A stretch of DNA of 64,000 nt, taken from the NCBI RefSeq assembly GCF_020410745.1, contig NZ_CP084528.1, positions 682,001 through 746,000 on the forward strand. The letters run 5' to 3'. The DNA is from Kaistella polysaccharea. GTDB taxonomy: Bacteria > Bacteroidota > Bacteroidia > Flavobacteriales > Weeksellaceae. How positions within the stretch are numbered: position 1 is the first letter of the stretch; each line of letters starts with the position of its first letter. This document shows positions 18,246 through 26,988 of the stretch, in pieces. The position numbers and the translations under genes were made by a program. The notes under the pieces are model-generated. The model had not been told where the DNA came from, ran no database searches, and saw only the letters and a program-made list of their open reading frames with translations.

Positions 18246-18932
18246 TTATTTCTTTTCTACTTTTCTCTGAAGAACTTCATCAACCATTCCGTAATCTTTT
18301 GCTTCTGAAGAAGTCATCCAATAATCTCTATCCGACGCTTTCTCCACCCATTCGTAAGTTTGGCCGGAGTGTTCAGAAATAATATCGTACAATTCTTTTT
18401 TCAGTTTCAGCATTTCTCGAAGGTTAATCTCCATATCAGAAGCTACACCTTGTGCACCACCACTTGGCTGGTGAATCATCACGCGTGAATGTTTCAAAGC
18501 AGATCGTTTTCCTTTTTCACCTGCAACCAAAAGAACAGCGCCCATTGAAGCCGCAATTCCTGTACAAATAGTCGCCACATCAGGTTTAATGATTTGCATG
18601 GTGTCATAGATTCCCAATCCTGCGTACACGCTTCCACCCGGTGAATTGATATAAATTTGAATGTCTTTTGAAGCATCAGAACTTTCTAAAAAGAGCAACT
18701 GTGCGGTAACGATATTCGCAACCTGGTCATCGATTCCTGTACCCAAGAATATAATTCGATCCATCATCAAACGGGAAAAAACGTCCATTTGAGCTACGTT
18801 TAATCTTCTTTCCTCCATAATATAGGGTGTCAGATTATTCGGTCCGTACATTCCCATATATTGATCAGTAGCTAAACCACTATTTCCTAAATGCTTTACA
18901 GAGAAATCTCTGAAATCTTTTTTTATATCCAT
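18246..18932 (-). CDS. clpP: ATP-dependent Clp protease proteolytic subunit
   Basis: 228 residues. The catalytic triad shows Ser129 in TGIAASMGAVLL and His154 in RVMIHQPSGG. The handle helix and the YINSPGGSVYAG oxyanion region (95-106) are conserved. It forms the tetradecameric barrel that degrades proteins unfolded by ClpX or other Clp ATPases in the cytosol. The N-terminal ~35 residues are longer than the usual processed form and probably include a propeptide. It lies 24 bases downstream of dnaG on the same strand, so the two are likely co-transcribed. Confidence 0.97.
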   Translation of the reverse strand: MDIKKDFRDFSVKHLGNSGLATDQYMGMYGPNNLTPYIMEERRLNVAQMDVFSRLMMDRIIFLGTGIDDQVANIVTAQLLFLESSDASKDIQIYINSPGGSVYAGLGIYDTMQIIKPDVATICTGIAASMGAVLLVAGEKGKRSALKHSRVMIHQPSGGAQGVASDMEINLREMLKLKKELYDIISEHSGQTYEWVEKASDRDYWMTSSEAKDYGMVDEVLQRKVEKK

Positions 18933-18956
18933 TTTAAATTTTTTACACCTATTATT

Positions 18957-20933
18957 TTACAATTTTTGTTCCTTAAAAAAACTATGCCCTTTTGTCAGTT
19001 GGCGGTTTAATTTCTTGTTAATTTCATTCAGCAAAGACTTTAAGATCATAATCTTTTTTAGTTTTTCCAGATAATCATTTTCATCTTCTTCGGCAGAAGA
19101 ATCCAGTTTCTTCACGACGTCATAAATTAATTTTTCAATAAAATGACTTTTGTGAATTAAGATGTCATCTTCAATCTCAGCTTCCAGTTTCTCCCCAGGT
19201 TTTGGTGGAAAAATATTGCTTTTCTCCCAGTTGCTTAATTCATCATCTTCTAAAATGGCTTCCGAAACTTTTAAGACAAGACTTTCATCCATTAAAGTTA
19301 AGAAAAAATCGCTCGTGATAATTTCATTATTCTGAAGTCCTTGTTTTAATTCCGAAATAATTTTAGCGTTAATAGGTGACTGAATTTCGTAATCATCTTC
19401 CTCAAAGTGGCTGATAATTTCTTCGATAACGGTAATTTTAAAAGGCTGATTTTCCGAATCACTTTTTTCCAGCACCCGATCGCCGAAATTCAACATATGT
19501 TTTACAAGCTTTTCTTCCAGTTCCAATAACGGATTTACAGAAATTAAAGTTGCCGGAACGATTTCCAATTTTGGCTTAACCTGTGGCTCTGCTCTCTGTT
19601 GTGGAGAAAATTGCTGTCTTTGAATCTGTTTTTGAACGTTCAGTTCATTAAAAAGTGACTGTTCCGAAAGTCCGAATTTGGTGGCAACTTCTTTCAGATA
19701 GATCTCTTGTTTTAAAGCGTTTTTTACAAATGCGACAGATTTTACGATATCACGAATCGCTTCTGCTTTTTTAATGGGATCATCTGCAGCTTCCTTCAAT
19801 AAAATTTCAGCTTTAAAATCTATAAAATCTTTTGCTTCTTTTGCAATAAAATTTTCCACATATTCCTGCGGATGTTTTCGGGAAAAAGAATCAGGATCGT
19901 CGCCATCTGGAAAAAGTAAAATACGAATATTCATTTCTTCAGCGAGCAAAAGATCAATACTTCGGAAACTTGCTTTAATTCCGGCTGGATCACCATCAAA
20001 AAGGATGGTAACATTTTCGGTCAAGCGTTTAATTAACTTAATTTGATCGACAGTAAGCGCTGTTCCAGAGCTGGCTACAACATTTTCAATTCCACTTTGG
20101 TGAAGAGCGACGACATCCATATAACCTTCAACCAAAAGGCAAAGATTATTTCTAGAGATCGCCTGTTTTCCTTGGCTTAAACCATAAAGAACACTCGATT
20201 TATGGTAAATTTCTGTTTCTGGCGAATTTAAATATTTCGCAGTTTTTATATTATTTTTAAGGATTCTTGCGCCAAAACCTAAAACCCGTCCAGAAAAACT
20301 GTGGATCGGAAATACAACACGCTCCCGAAATCTATCGATTCCATTCGGCGCATTTTCGGGGAAAATAGAAAGTCCTGATTTCTCTAAAATCTCTTTAGAA
20401 TAGCCTTTATTTAAAGCAAATTCAGTGAAAGCATTTCTTTGTTCCGGCGAATAACCGAGGTGGAATTTTTTAATAATATCATCCCGAAGTTCCCGCTCTT
20501 TAAAGTAAGAATACCCAATATTGCGACCTTCTTCAGTTTCAAAAAGTTGGTCCTGAAAAAAATCGTTCGCAATTTCATGAATTTTATAAAGCAGCTCTTT
20601 ATCGGTTTGTGCCTGCTTTTGTTCCTCGGTCAGTTCGCGCTTTTCTTCTTCTATTTCAATTCCGTACTTTTTTGCCGCATGCCGTAAGGCTTCTGGATAG
20701 GTGAAATTTTCAATTTCCATTAAAAAAGAAATTGCGGTACCGCCTTTGCCCGAAGAAAAATCTTTCCAAATTTGCTTGCTGGGAGAAACAACGAAACTCG
20801 GCGATTTCTCCTCATGAAAAGGGCTTAAACCTTTAAAATTAGAGCCGGCACGTTTAAGTTGCACATATTCGCCGATGATTTCTTCAACCCGAACGGCAGA
20901 AAATATTTTATCGATAGTTTGCTTAGAAATCAT
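18957..20933 (-). CDS. dnaG: DNA primase with degenerate zinc-finger domain
   Basis: 658 residues. Domain order: CHC2-like N-terminal domain (about 1-100), RNA polymerase core with TOPRIM motifs (LLVEGYMDVVALHQSG near 260, TILFDGDPAG near 305), and a C-terminal helicase-binding region from ~430. It makes RNA primers for replication. In the N-terminal domain the usual zinc ligands CPFH and HCFGCG read SPFH and KDFSSG, so three Cys ligands are missing and zinc is probably not bound; the rest of the domain is conserved. This seems to be usual in flavobacterial primases from memory, but it deserves checking. Upstream of clpP on the same strand. Confidence 0.95.
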   Translation of the reverse strand: MISKQTIDKIFSAVRVEEIIGEYVQLKRAGSNFKGLSPFHEEKSPSFVVSPSKQIWKDFSSGKGGTAISFLMEIENFTYPEALRHAAKKYGIEIEEEKRELTEEQKQAQTDKELLYKIHEIANDFFQDQLFETEEGRNIGYSYFKERELRDDIIKKFHLGYSPEQRNAFTEFALNKGYSKEILEKSGLSIFPENAPNGIDRFRERVVFPIHSFSGRVLGFGARILKNNIKTAKYLNSPETEIYHKSSVLYGLSQGKQAISRNNLCLLVEGYMDVVALHQSGIENVVASSGTALTVDQIKLIKRLTENVTILFDGDPAGIKASFRSIDLLLAEEMNIRILLFPDGDDPDSFSRKHPQEYVENFIAKEAKDFIDFKAEILLKEAADDPIKKAEAIRDIVKSVAFVKNALKQEIYLKEVATKFGLSEQSLFNELNVQKQIQRQQFSPQQRAEPQVKPKLEIVPATLISVNPLLELEEKLVKHMLNFGDRVLEKSDSENQPFKITVIEEIISHFEEDDYEIQSPINAKIISELKQGLQNNEIITSDFFLTLMDESLVLKVSEAILEDDELSNWEKSNIFPPKPGEKLEAEIEDDILIHKSHFIEKLIYDVVKKLDSSAEEDENDYLEKLKKIMILKSLLNEINKKLNRQLTKGHSFFKEQKL

Positions 20934-21103
20934 TTGGTAAAAATAGGGAATAAGTTTTTCTTTTCCTTATTAATTTGGGCGCATCCTAAAAGGAAAAGCC
21001 AAGTAAATTGTAGAAAGAATCAAGAAATTAATACTGGATTTTAGAGTACCACTTATAAATATCTGAATCTCAATTCCAAAATTATCTCTACATAAAACTT
21101 TTC

Positions 21104-21124
21104 GGCGCTCGCTTCGCTCGCGCC
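21104..21124. repeat. short copy of GC-rich interspersed repeat core
   Basis: The 21-base core containing gcgctcgcttcgctcgcg lies in the 230-base gap between dnaG and the isoaspartyl peptidase gene. The same core, in the opposite orientation, is at 25303-25323, and a near copy in this orientation is at 61472-61493. Confidence 0.75.
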
Positions 21125-21139
21125 TCCAAAAAAATTCAA

Positions 21140-21147
21140 TAAATTTG
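21140..21147 (+). promoter_or_regulatory. -7 element for the isoaspartyl peptidase gene
   Basis: TAAATTTG ends 19 bases before the ATG at 21167. Confidence 0.5.
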
Positions 21148-21166
21148 ACGAACATTTCCCTTGATT

Positions 21167-22171
21167 ATGAAAAAACTTCTACTCGCTTCAATCGTCACTT
21201 TTTCACTGATGATGTCGGCACAAAAAAAATATGTACTCGTCATACACGGCGGTGCTGGAACAATCCTTAAATCAAACATGACGACCGAAAAGGAAAACGC
21301 TTATAAAGCAAAACTTACGGAAGCCTTAAAAGCCGGATATACGGAAATTCAAAAAGGAAATTCTTCGGTAGACGCCGTTGCTGCTTCCATTATGATCATG
21401 GAAGATTCGCCCTTATTCAATGCGGGGAAAGGCGCCGTTTTTACCGCAGAGGGTACAAACGAACTCGACGCTTCCATCATGTATGGAAAAGATAAATCTG
21501 CCGGCGCCATTGCGGGAGTTCATACTATTAAAAATCCGATTAAAACTGCCATTGCCGTGATGCAAAAATCAGAACATGTAATGTTATCGGGTGTTGGCGC
21601 AGAACAATTTGCAAAAGACCAAAATTTAGAAATTGTAGATCCAAAATATTTCTGGACCAAAGACCGTTGGGACGGTTTGCAAATACTAAAACAAAAAGAA
21701 CAATCAAATACAACAAAAAAAGTCTCTCAAAATATATTACCCGAATCGTACGAAATCGATCAGAAATTTGGGACGGTTGGCGCAGTTGCTTTAGATAAAA
21801 GTGGAAATATTGCCGCTGGAACTTCCACAGGTGGAATGACCAACAAAAAATACGGCAGAATTGGCGACGCACCAATCATCGGCGCAGGAACGTATGCCAA
21901 TTCCCAAGTCGGAATTTCCGCCACAGGTTGGGGCGAATATTTCATCCGAGCCACAGCTGCCAGAACGATTGCTGCAAAAATGGAATATCAGAATAAAGAT
22001 ATCAAAACGGCTTCTCAAGAAACCATTGACGAAATCGAAAAAATGGGCGGCGACGGTGGCTTAATCGCATTAGATAAAAATGGAAACATGGCGATGCCCT
22101 TTAATACAGCAGGAATGTACCGCGGTTCGATTACTGAAGACGGCGAAATTGCAATTGAAATTTATAAATAA
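21167..22171 (+). CDS. exported isoaspartyl peptidase/L-asparaginase (Ntn hydrolase)
   Basis: 334 residues from the ATG at 21167 (a TTG six bases earlier is in frame but less likely). The signal peptide is MKKLLLASIVTFSLMMSAQ. The plant-type asparaginase family signature HGGAGTI is at about 27-33. The autocleavage site precedes Thr203 in FGTVGAVALD, which becomes the N-terminal nucleophile of the beta subunit. GTSTGGMTNKKYGRIGDAPI follows as the substrate pocket. It hydrolyses beta-aspartyl peptides and asparagine, here in the periplasm. It has its own promoter, and tsaE begins three bases after its stop, so the two are co-transcribed. Confidence 0.95.
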   Translation: MKKLLLASIVTFSLMMSAQKKYVLVIHGGAGTILKSNMTTEKENAYKAKLTEALKAGYTEIQKGNSSVDAVAASIMIMEDSPLFNAGKGAVFTAEGTNELDASIMYGKDKSAGAIAGVHTIKNPIKTAIAVMQKSEHVMLSGVGAEQFAKDQNLEIVDPKYFWTKDRWDGLQILKQKEQSNTTKKVSQNILPESYEIDQKFGTVGAVALDKSGNIAAGTSTGGMTNKKYGRIGDAPIIGAGTYANSQVGISATGWGEYFIRATAARTIAAKMEYQNKDIKTASQETIDEIEKMGGDGGLIALDKNGNMAMPFNTAGMYRGSITEDGEIAIEIYK

Positions 22172-22173
22172 AC

Positions 22174-22581
22174 ATGCAGTTTAAAATCGATAGAGTTGAA
22201 GACTGGCAAAAAGTTATTGATGCGATCTTGCCAGAACTGAAGTACAATATTCTTTTATTAAAGGGAAATTTGGGAGCGGGCAAAACAACTTTCACTCAAT
22301 TTTTTCTAAAAAATTTGGGCAGTACAGATGAAGTATCCTCTCCTACTTACGCCATTGTAAATGAATATGATTCGCCCAAAGGAAATGTTTTCCATTTCGA
22401 TCTTTACCGGCTTAAAAACGCAACCGAAGTTGAAGATATTGGAATTGACGAATATCTGTACAATGCCTATTTATGTATTATTGAATGGCCTGAAGTTTAT
22501 GAAGAAGAACTCAGGGAAATTCCACATCACGAAATGAGCATAGAAACTGAGGGAAACTTCCGCGTCATCAACTTCCACTAA
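22174..22581 (+). CDS. tsaE: tRNA threonylcarbamoyladenosine biosynthesis ATPase TsaE
   Basis: 135 residues, the normal size. Walker A is GNLGAGKTTF (31-40), followed by the switch-like SSPTYAIVNEY and a Walker-B-like HFDLYRL. The ending IIEWPE is typical of the family. TsaE drives ATP-dependent turnover of the TsaB-TsaD complex that makes t6A in ANN-decoding tRNAs. It follows the isoaspartyl peptidase gene by three bases, an unrelated but apparently co-transcribed partner. Confidence 0.95.
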   Translation: MQFKIDRVEDWQKVIDAILPELKYNILLLKGNLGAGKTTFTQFFLKNLGSTDEVSSPTYAIVNEYDSPKGNVFHFDLYRLKNATEVEDIGIDEYLYNAYLCIIEWPEVYEEELREIPHHEMSIETEGNFRVINFH

Positions 22582-22610
22582 AATATCCTGAATTAATAGT
22601 CAAATCATTG

Positions 22611-22618
22611 TATCTTTG
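22611..22618 (+). promoter_or_regulatory. ald: -7 element for ald
   Basis: TATCTTTG followed by C, with 47 bases of leader before the ATG at 22666. Confidence 0.6.
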
Positions 22619-22665
22619 CGTCTTAATTTCTAGGAATTAGCAGTCGTTTTAATAAATTGTACACT

Positions 22666-23859
22666 ATGAGTAACACCCATGTTTTCACTCCTTTTACCGA
22701 GCAGGATTTATTACCACAGGAAGAGAAGCTCGAAATTGTAAAGAAAGGAAAACAATTCAGCATAGGAATTCCAAAGGAAACCTGTCTTAACGAACGTAGA
22801 ACGTGCATTACACCGGATGCGGTTCAGGTTTTGGTTTCAAACGGACATCAAATTATTGTGGAAGCAGGCGCTGGTGAAGGTTCTTTTTTTACCGACTTAC
22901 AATACTCAAATTCGGGCGCAAAAATCACCACAAATCCGCAGGAAACTTTTGAACAGGATTTAGTTTTAAAAATTAATCCGCCAACGGTTGAGGAAATAGA
23001 AATGTTGAAGCCCAATACTTATCTGGTTTCGGCTTTGCAGATTAACCTGCGTGATAAAGAATATTTCAAAAAACTTGCAGAGAAAAAAATTAATGCCATC
23101 GCTTTTGAATTCATTGCTGATGAATACAAACAATTGTCCTTAGTTCGATTGATTGGTGAAATTGCCGGAAGCATTTCTATACTTTACGCCGCGGAATTGT
23201 TGGCACTTTCAAATGGATTAATGTTGGGTGGAATCACCGGTGTTCGTCCGACCGAAGTGGTAATTATGGGTGCCGGGATTGTAGGTGAATTTGCAACCAA
23301 AGCCGCTTTAGGTTTAGGCGCAAGTGTGAAAGTTTTTGACAATTCTCTGTCGAAACTTCGCCGTTTACATATGATGGTTGACGGTCGCGTTCCAACCTCA
23401 ATTATCGATCCTAAAGAACTGACAAAGAGTTTAAAAAGAGCAGATGTTGTGATCGGTGCACTTTCAAAAATGAGCCACGTTCCCATCATCACAGAGGAAA
23501 TGATTGTCGGCATGAAAAAAGGCAGTGTTATTATTGATGTAACGATTGATAATGGTAAGATGATTGAGACCTCGGAGTTGACTAATATGGATGATCCTTA
23601 CATCATCAAACACGGAGTTATTCATTGTGGCCTGCCGAATCTGACTTCAAAAATGCCCCGTACAACGACCAAAGCAATCTCCAACTTTTTCCTCTCTTAT
23701 CTTCTAAATTACGATGAGGAGGGCGGTTTTGAAAACATGCTGGTGCGCAAAAATGAAATGAAACAGTCGTTGTACATGTACAAAGGCCGTCACACCAAAA
23801 AAATGATTTGCGACCGTTTCGATCTTACTTATCACGATATCAATCTTTTAATTTTCTAA
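22666..23859 (+). CDS. ald: alanine dehydrogenase
   Basis: 397 residues from the ATG at 22666 (MSNTHVFTPF). The N-terminal substrate domain has GIPKETCLNERRTCITPDAV. The NAD-binding domain has the Rossmann glycine motif GAGIVGEFATKAALGLGA (near 204-221), followed by the acidic residue in VKVFDNS. The enzyme interconverts L-alanine and pyruvate with NAD and ammonia. Transhydrogenase alpha subunits share the fold, but they lack this length and are paired with a beta-subunit gene, which is absent here. It has its own TAnnTTTG promoter. A small membrane-protein gene begins on the next base after its stop. Confidence 0.9.
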   Translation: MSNTHVFTPFTEQDLLPQEEKLEIVKKGKQFSIGIPKETCLNERRTCITPDAVQVLVSNGHQIIVEAGAGEGSFFTDLQYSNSGAKITTNPQETFEQDLVLKINPPTVEEIEMLKPNTYLVSALQINLRDKEYFKKLAEKKINAIAFEFIADEYKQLSLVRLIGEIAGSISILYAAELLALSNGLMLGGITGVRPTEVVIMGAGIVGEFATKAALGLGASVKVFDNSLSKLRRLHMMVDGRVPTSIIDPKELTKSLKRADVVIGALSKMSHVPIITEEMIVGMKKGSVIIDVTIDNGKMIETSELTNMDDPYIIKHGVIHCGLPNLTSKMPRTTTKAISNFFLSYLLNYDEEGGFENMLVRKNEMKQSLYMYKGRHTKKMICDRFDLTYHDINLLIF

Positions 23860-24231
23860 ATGAGAAAAGCCAAATTCTTCTTACTGGGACTTATTCCCGG
23901 TCTTGTTATCGTATTTTTTATTTTGAACAAAAAAGGCGCAAGTTGCAGCGGTTATCTTCCGAATTCACGCGTGATTGCAGAATCTTTATCAAAAGAATTT
24001 ACCTATTCTGCTCGATTTAAAACTGAAATGGACCTTTGGAAAGTTGATGAGAAATTTTTGAAAGACAGTATTCTAACCAAAGGAAATATTGATTTCGACC
24101 GAAGCGATGCGCAGAAAAAGCCTTGCCCAAGCTATATTTTAAACTATCCGAAAAAAAATCCACGATATGAGATTGGATTTGAAAAATGCGAGGAAACCTC
24201 TTATTTTCAAAGTTTAAAAAAATTACGATAA
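23860..24231 (+). CDS. small membrane-anchored protein of unknown function
   Basis: 123 residues. One N-terminal helix (about 5-22, FFLLGLIPGLVIVFFIL) anchors a soluble domain with three Cys (C28 in ASCSGYLPNSR, one in KPCPSYILNYP, one in FEKCEE), consistent with a disulfide in the periplasm. The motif CSGYLPNSRVIAE looks conserved-protein-like, but I cannot name a family. Its ATG immediately follows the ald stop codon (no spacer), so translation is probably coupled to ald. It lies 23 bases upstream of tyrA on the same strand. Confidence 0.75.
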   Translation: MRKAKFFLLGLIPGLVIVFFILNKKGASCSGYLPNSRVIAESLSKEFTYSARFKTEMDLWKVDEKFLKDSILTKGNIDFDRSDAQKKPCPSYILNYPKKNPRYEIGFEKCEETSYFQSLKKLR

Positions 24232-24254
24232 TTTTTAATTCACAATAAAAAGTT

Positions 24255-25097
24255 ATGAAACTAACGATTATCGGTGTTGGTTTAATTGGTGGTTCGATCG
24301 CCTTTAAATTACGTGAAAAGCATTTTGCAGATTACGTTTATGGCGTTGACCAAAACAAAATTCACTTGCAGGAAGCAAAAGAACTCGGAATCATTGATGA
24401 AAGTCTTTCGCTAGAAGAAGCAGTAAAAAATTCCGATTTAATTATAGTTGCGATTCCAGTTGATTCTTCAAAAGATATATTGCCGAGTATTTTAGATTTG
24501 GTCAACGAAAATCAAACGGTAATGGATGTCGGCTCTACGAAGGCTGGAATTGTTCAGGCAGTTGAAAATCATAAAAACAGAAGTCGTTTTGTAGCTTTTC
24601 ACCCGATGTGGGGAACAGAAAACTCTGGGCCTAAATCGGCGATTTCAGACAGTTTCACAGGAAGAGCGGGAGTCATTTGCGACAAAGAAGATTCTGCACC
24701 TGATGCTTTGAAAATGGTCGAGCAAGTTGCAGAAAATCTGGAAATGAATCTACTCTATATGGATTCAGAAGGGCACGATATTCATACGGCTTATATCTCT
24801 CATATTTCACATATCACTTCTTACGCCTTGGCAAACACAGTTTTGGAAAAAGAACGCGAAGAAGATACTATTTTTCAATTGGCGAGTTCGGGTTTTTCGA
24901 GTACGGTTCGTTTGGCAAAATCTCATCCCGAAATGTGGGTTCCTATTTTCCGTCAGAACAAAGAAAATGTGTTGGATGTTTTGAATGAACATATTACACA
25001 GCTTCGGAAGTTTAAATCGGCTTTGGAAAAAGATAATTATGAGTATTTGGAAGAGTTGATTCGGAATGCGAATAAGATTAGGGGAATACTGCGGTAA
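24255..25097 (+). CDS. tyrA: prephenate dehydrogenase
   Basis: 280 residues. The N-terminal Rossmann domain begins with IIGVGLIGGSIAFKLRE (4-20) and is followed by the NAD-specific acidic residue in VYGVDQNK. The signature VMDVGSTKAGIV (near 91-102) and HPMWGTENSGP (near 116-126) match the TyrA catalytic pocket, and the helical dimerisation domain follows with the active-site region YISHISHITSYALA. It oxidatively decarboxylates prephenate to 4-hydroxyphenylpyruvate for tyrosine synthesis. No ACT or chorismate mutase domain is attached. It is last in the ald cluster and is followed by a repeat tract, not a clear terminator. Confidence 0.93.
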   Translation: MKLTIIGVGLIGGSIAFKLREKHFADYVYGVDQNKIHLQEAKELGIIDESLSLEEAVKNSDLIIVAIPVDSSKDILPSILDLVNENQTVMDVGSTKAGIVQAVENHKNRSRFVAFHPMWGTENSGPKSAISDSFTGRAGVICDKEDSAPDALKMVEQVAENLEMNLLYMDSEGHDIHTAYISHISHITSYALANTVLEKEREEDTIFQLASSGFSSTVRLAKSHPEMWVPIFRQNKENVLDVLNEHITQLRKFKSALEKDNYEYLEELIRNANKIRGILR

Positions 25098-25098
25098 A

Positions 25099-25200
25099 GT
25101 TTGGAGTTTGGAGTATGGTGTTTGGAGTATGGAGTATGGAGTATGGAGTATGAAGTATGAAGTGAGAAGTTGGAAGTATGAAGTTTGGAGTATGGAGTTG
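25099..25200. repeat. degenerate heptamer tandem repeat (ggagtat type)
   Basis: About 100 bases made of variants of ggagtat (ggagtat, gaagtat, ggagttt, ggtgttt), starting two bases after the tyrA stop codon. At least ten unit copies are visible, and the middle four (around 25125-25150) are nearly perfect. The 308-base gap between tyrA and sdaA otherwise contains only the repeat at 25271. Confidence 0.85.
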
Positions 25201-25270
25201 ATTAATTTTTAATCTGTTTTTTAATGATAATGTACTCTTTAGCCTTATAAAGAAAAGATGATTTTGATTC

Positions 25271-25376
25271 TAGCCCCGATCGCAGTGGAAATCCCGGAAT
25301 GAGGCGCGAGCGAAGCGAGCGCCTAATGAAGGATTGGAACGAAGAGCGGGACTGATCGCCGGGAAAGCGAAAATCT
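25271..25376. repeat. GC-rich interspersed repeat element, copy A
   Basis: It starts with tagccccgat, contains agtggaaatcccgga and the core ggcgcgagcgaagcgagcg (25303-25323), and ends with gagcgggactgat. Related elements are at 57860-57950 and, inverted, at 61445-61519. It lies just downstream of sdaA. Confidence 0.8.
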
Positions 25377-25405
25377 TGTTGCTCCTAAAAATTAAAGAAA
25401 AACTT

Positions 25406-26824
25406 TTAACATTCAGCCACGTTAACCGCGATTGCAAGACCACCTTCTGAGGTTTCCTTGAAGCGATCGCTCATACTTTGTGCTGTTTCCCACATTGATT
25501 GAATGACTTCGTCTAAAGTTACGCGCGCTTTCGCAGGATCGGACTCCAAAGCGATATTGGCCGCAGTAATGGCTTTCATAGCGCCCATAGAATTGCGTTC
25601 AATACACGGAATCTGGACCAAACCGGCAATCGGATCGCAGGTAAGGCCAAGATGATGTTCCATCGCGATTTCTGCAGCCATGAGAACCTGACCATAAGTT
25701 CCACCCATAATTTCGGTAAGTCCAGCCGCAGCCATTGCTGACGAGACGCCGATTTCAGCTTGACAACCACCCATCGCGGCGGAAATTGTTGCATTCTTTT
25801 TGAAAAGTGTTCCGATCTCTCCAGCGACCAAAAGAAAACGGATGATATTATCCTCACTTTTAAAATCGGTAAAAACCTGGGAATACATTAAAACGGCGGG
25901 AATAACGCCACTTGCACCATTTGTTGGTGCCGTAATGATGCGTCCAAAGCTGGCATTTTCCTCATTTACAGCGAGTGCAAAACAGGAAACCCACTTGTTG
26001 ATGTTGGTAAAACTTACGTCGGCGTCGACGAGTAATTGATACCATTCGCTACTATTACGGTAAATTTTATCACCCAGTAATTTACTGTTTAAGTTGGCTG
26101 CGCGGCGCGTCACGTTTAATCCGCCCGGCAGAACACCTTCTTTATTTACCCCTTTATAAATGCAGTGTTTGATCTGATCCCAAATATACAGTGCTTCTTT
26201 CTCGGTTTCTTCTTTTGAACGCCAGGATTCTTCGTTTAAAAAAACAAGATCAGAGATTTTATCCAATCCCAGTTTGGCCATATTTTTCTCAATGTCTTTC
26301 CCGTTATGGCAAGGATATAAAGTTCTAGTACAATGTCGATCGTAGGAACTCGCTTCTTTGGTCGCGATAAAACCGCCGCCTACAGAATAGTAATCCTGAA
26401 TGAGTTCTTCACCATTCTCAAAAATGGCCTTGAAGATCATTCCGTTTGGGTGAAAATCCAGGGATTGTTGTTTATTTAAAATGAGATGGTGACCGTAAAT
26501 GAAAGGAATTTCTTTTTCACCAGCGAGTTTTAAAGTATTGGAGGATTTTATGGCTGCTACTTTTTCATCAATTTTCGAAGTGTCAATTAATTTAAAGTTT
26601 TCTCCTGATAAACCCAGCATTCCGGCGATATCGGTGCCGTGACCAATTCCTGTTTTGGCCAAAGATCCAAAGAATTCAACAAAAACTTCTTTAACTTCAT
26701 GAAGTTGGTGATCGGTTTTTATTCTTTTTAAAAAACTTTCAGCGGCATTCCAAGGGCCCATTGTATGAGAACTGGAAGGTCCTATACCTACTTTAATAAT
26801 TTCAAAAACACTGATTGATTCCAT
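25406..26824 (-). CDS. sdaA: L-serine ammonia-lyase, iron-sulfur type, single chain
   Basis: 472 residues with fused beta (about 1-160) and alpha (about 190-472) domains. GPSSSHTMGP (about 16-25) is the substrate loop. Cluster ligands are expected at Cys residues in GGCQAE, TCDPIAG and PCIERNS. The protein ends in ...NVAEC with a C-terminal Cys, which in the Legionella type-2 enzyme is known to insert into the active site and bind the cluster in the resting state. The enzyme converts L-serine to pyruvate and ammonia and is oxygen-sensitive. It is monocistronic, with its own promoter upstream. Confidence 0.95.
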   Translation of the reverse strand: MESISVFEIIKVGIGPSSSHTMGPWNAAESFLKRIKTDHQLHEVKEVFVEFFGSLAKTGIGHGTDIAGMLGLSGENFKLIDTSKIDEKVAAIKSSNTLKLAGEKEIPFIYGHHLILNKQQSLDFHPNGMIFKAIFENGEELIQDYYSVGGGFIATKEASSYDRHCTRTLYPCHNGKDIEKNMAKLGLDKISDLVFLNEESWRSKEETEKEALYIWDQIKHCIYKGVNKEGVLPGGLNVTRRAANLNSKLLGDKIYRNSSEWYQLLVDADVSFTNINKWVSCFALAVNEENASFGRIITAPTNGASGVIPAVLMYSQVFTDFKSEDNIIRFLLVAGEIGTLFKKNATISAAMGGCQAEIGVSSAMAAAGLTEIMGGTYGQVLMAAEIAMEHHLGLTCDPIAGLVQIPCIERNSMGAMKAITAANIALESDPAKARVTLDEVIQSMWETAQSMSDRFKETSEGGLAIAVNVAEC

Positions 26825-26863
26825 TATGATGCTTGAGAAGGTTCAACTCCAAAATTTAAAGAG

Positions 26864-26871
26864 CAAATATA
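26864..26871 (-). promoter_or_regulatory. sdaA: -7 element for sdaA
   Basis: TATATTTG on the minus strand, ending 39 bases before the sdaA ATG. Confidence 0.55.
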
Positions 26872-26988
26872 ATCCTAATTTAATGTAAACTAAACTTTAA
26901 GCCGTGGAAAAAATCTTTATATAAAGCGTTTTGATTTGGATGAAATACATTAAAAATAGCATTTGAGTCTACTTTGAAGTAGAAAGCA

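Noticed and set aside
25303-25323. CRISPR-like repeat
   Set aside because: Copies are scattered singly in different gaps and orientations, with no regular spacers.
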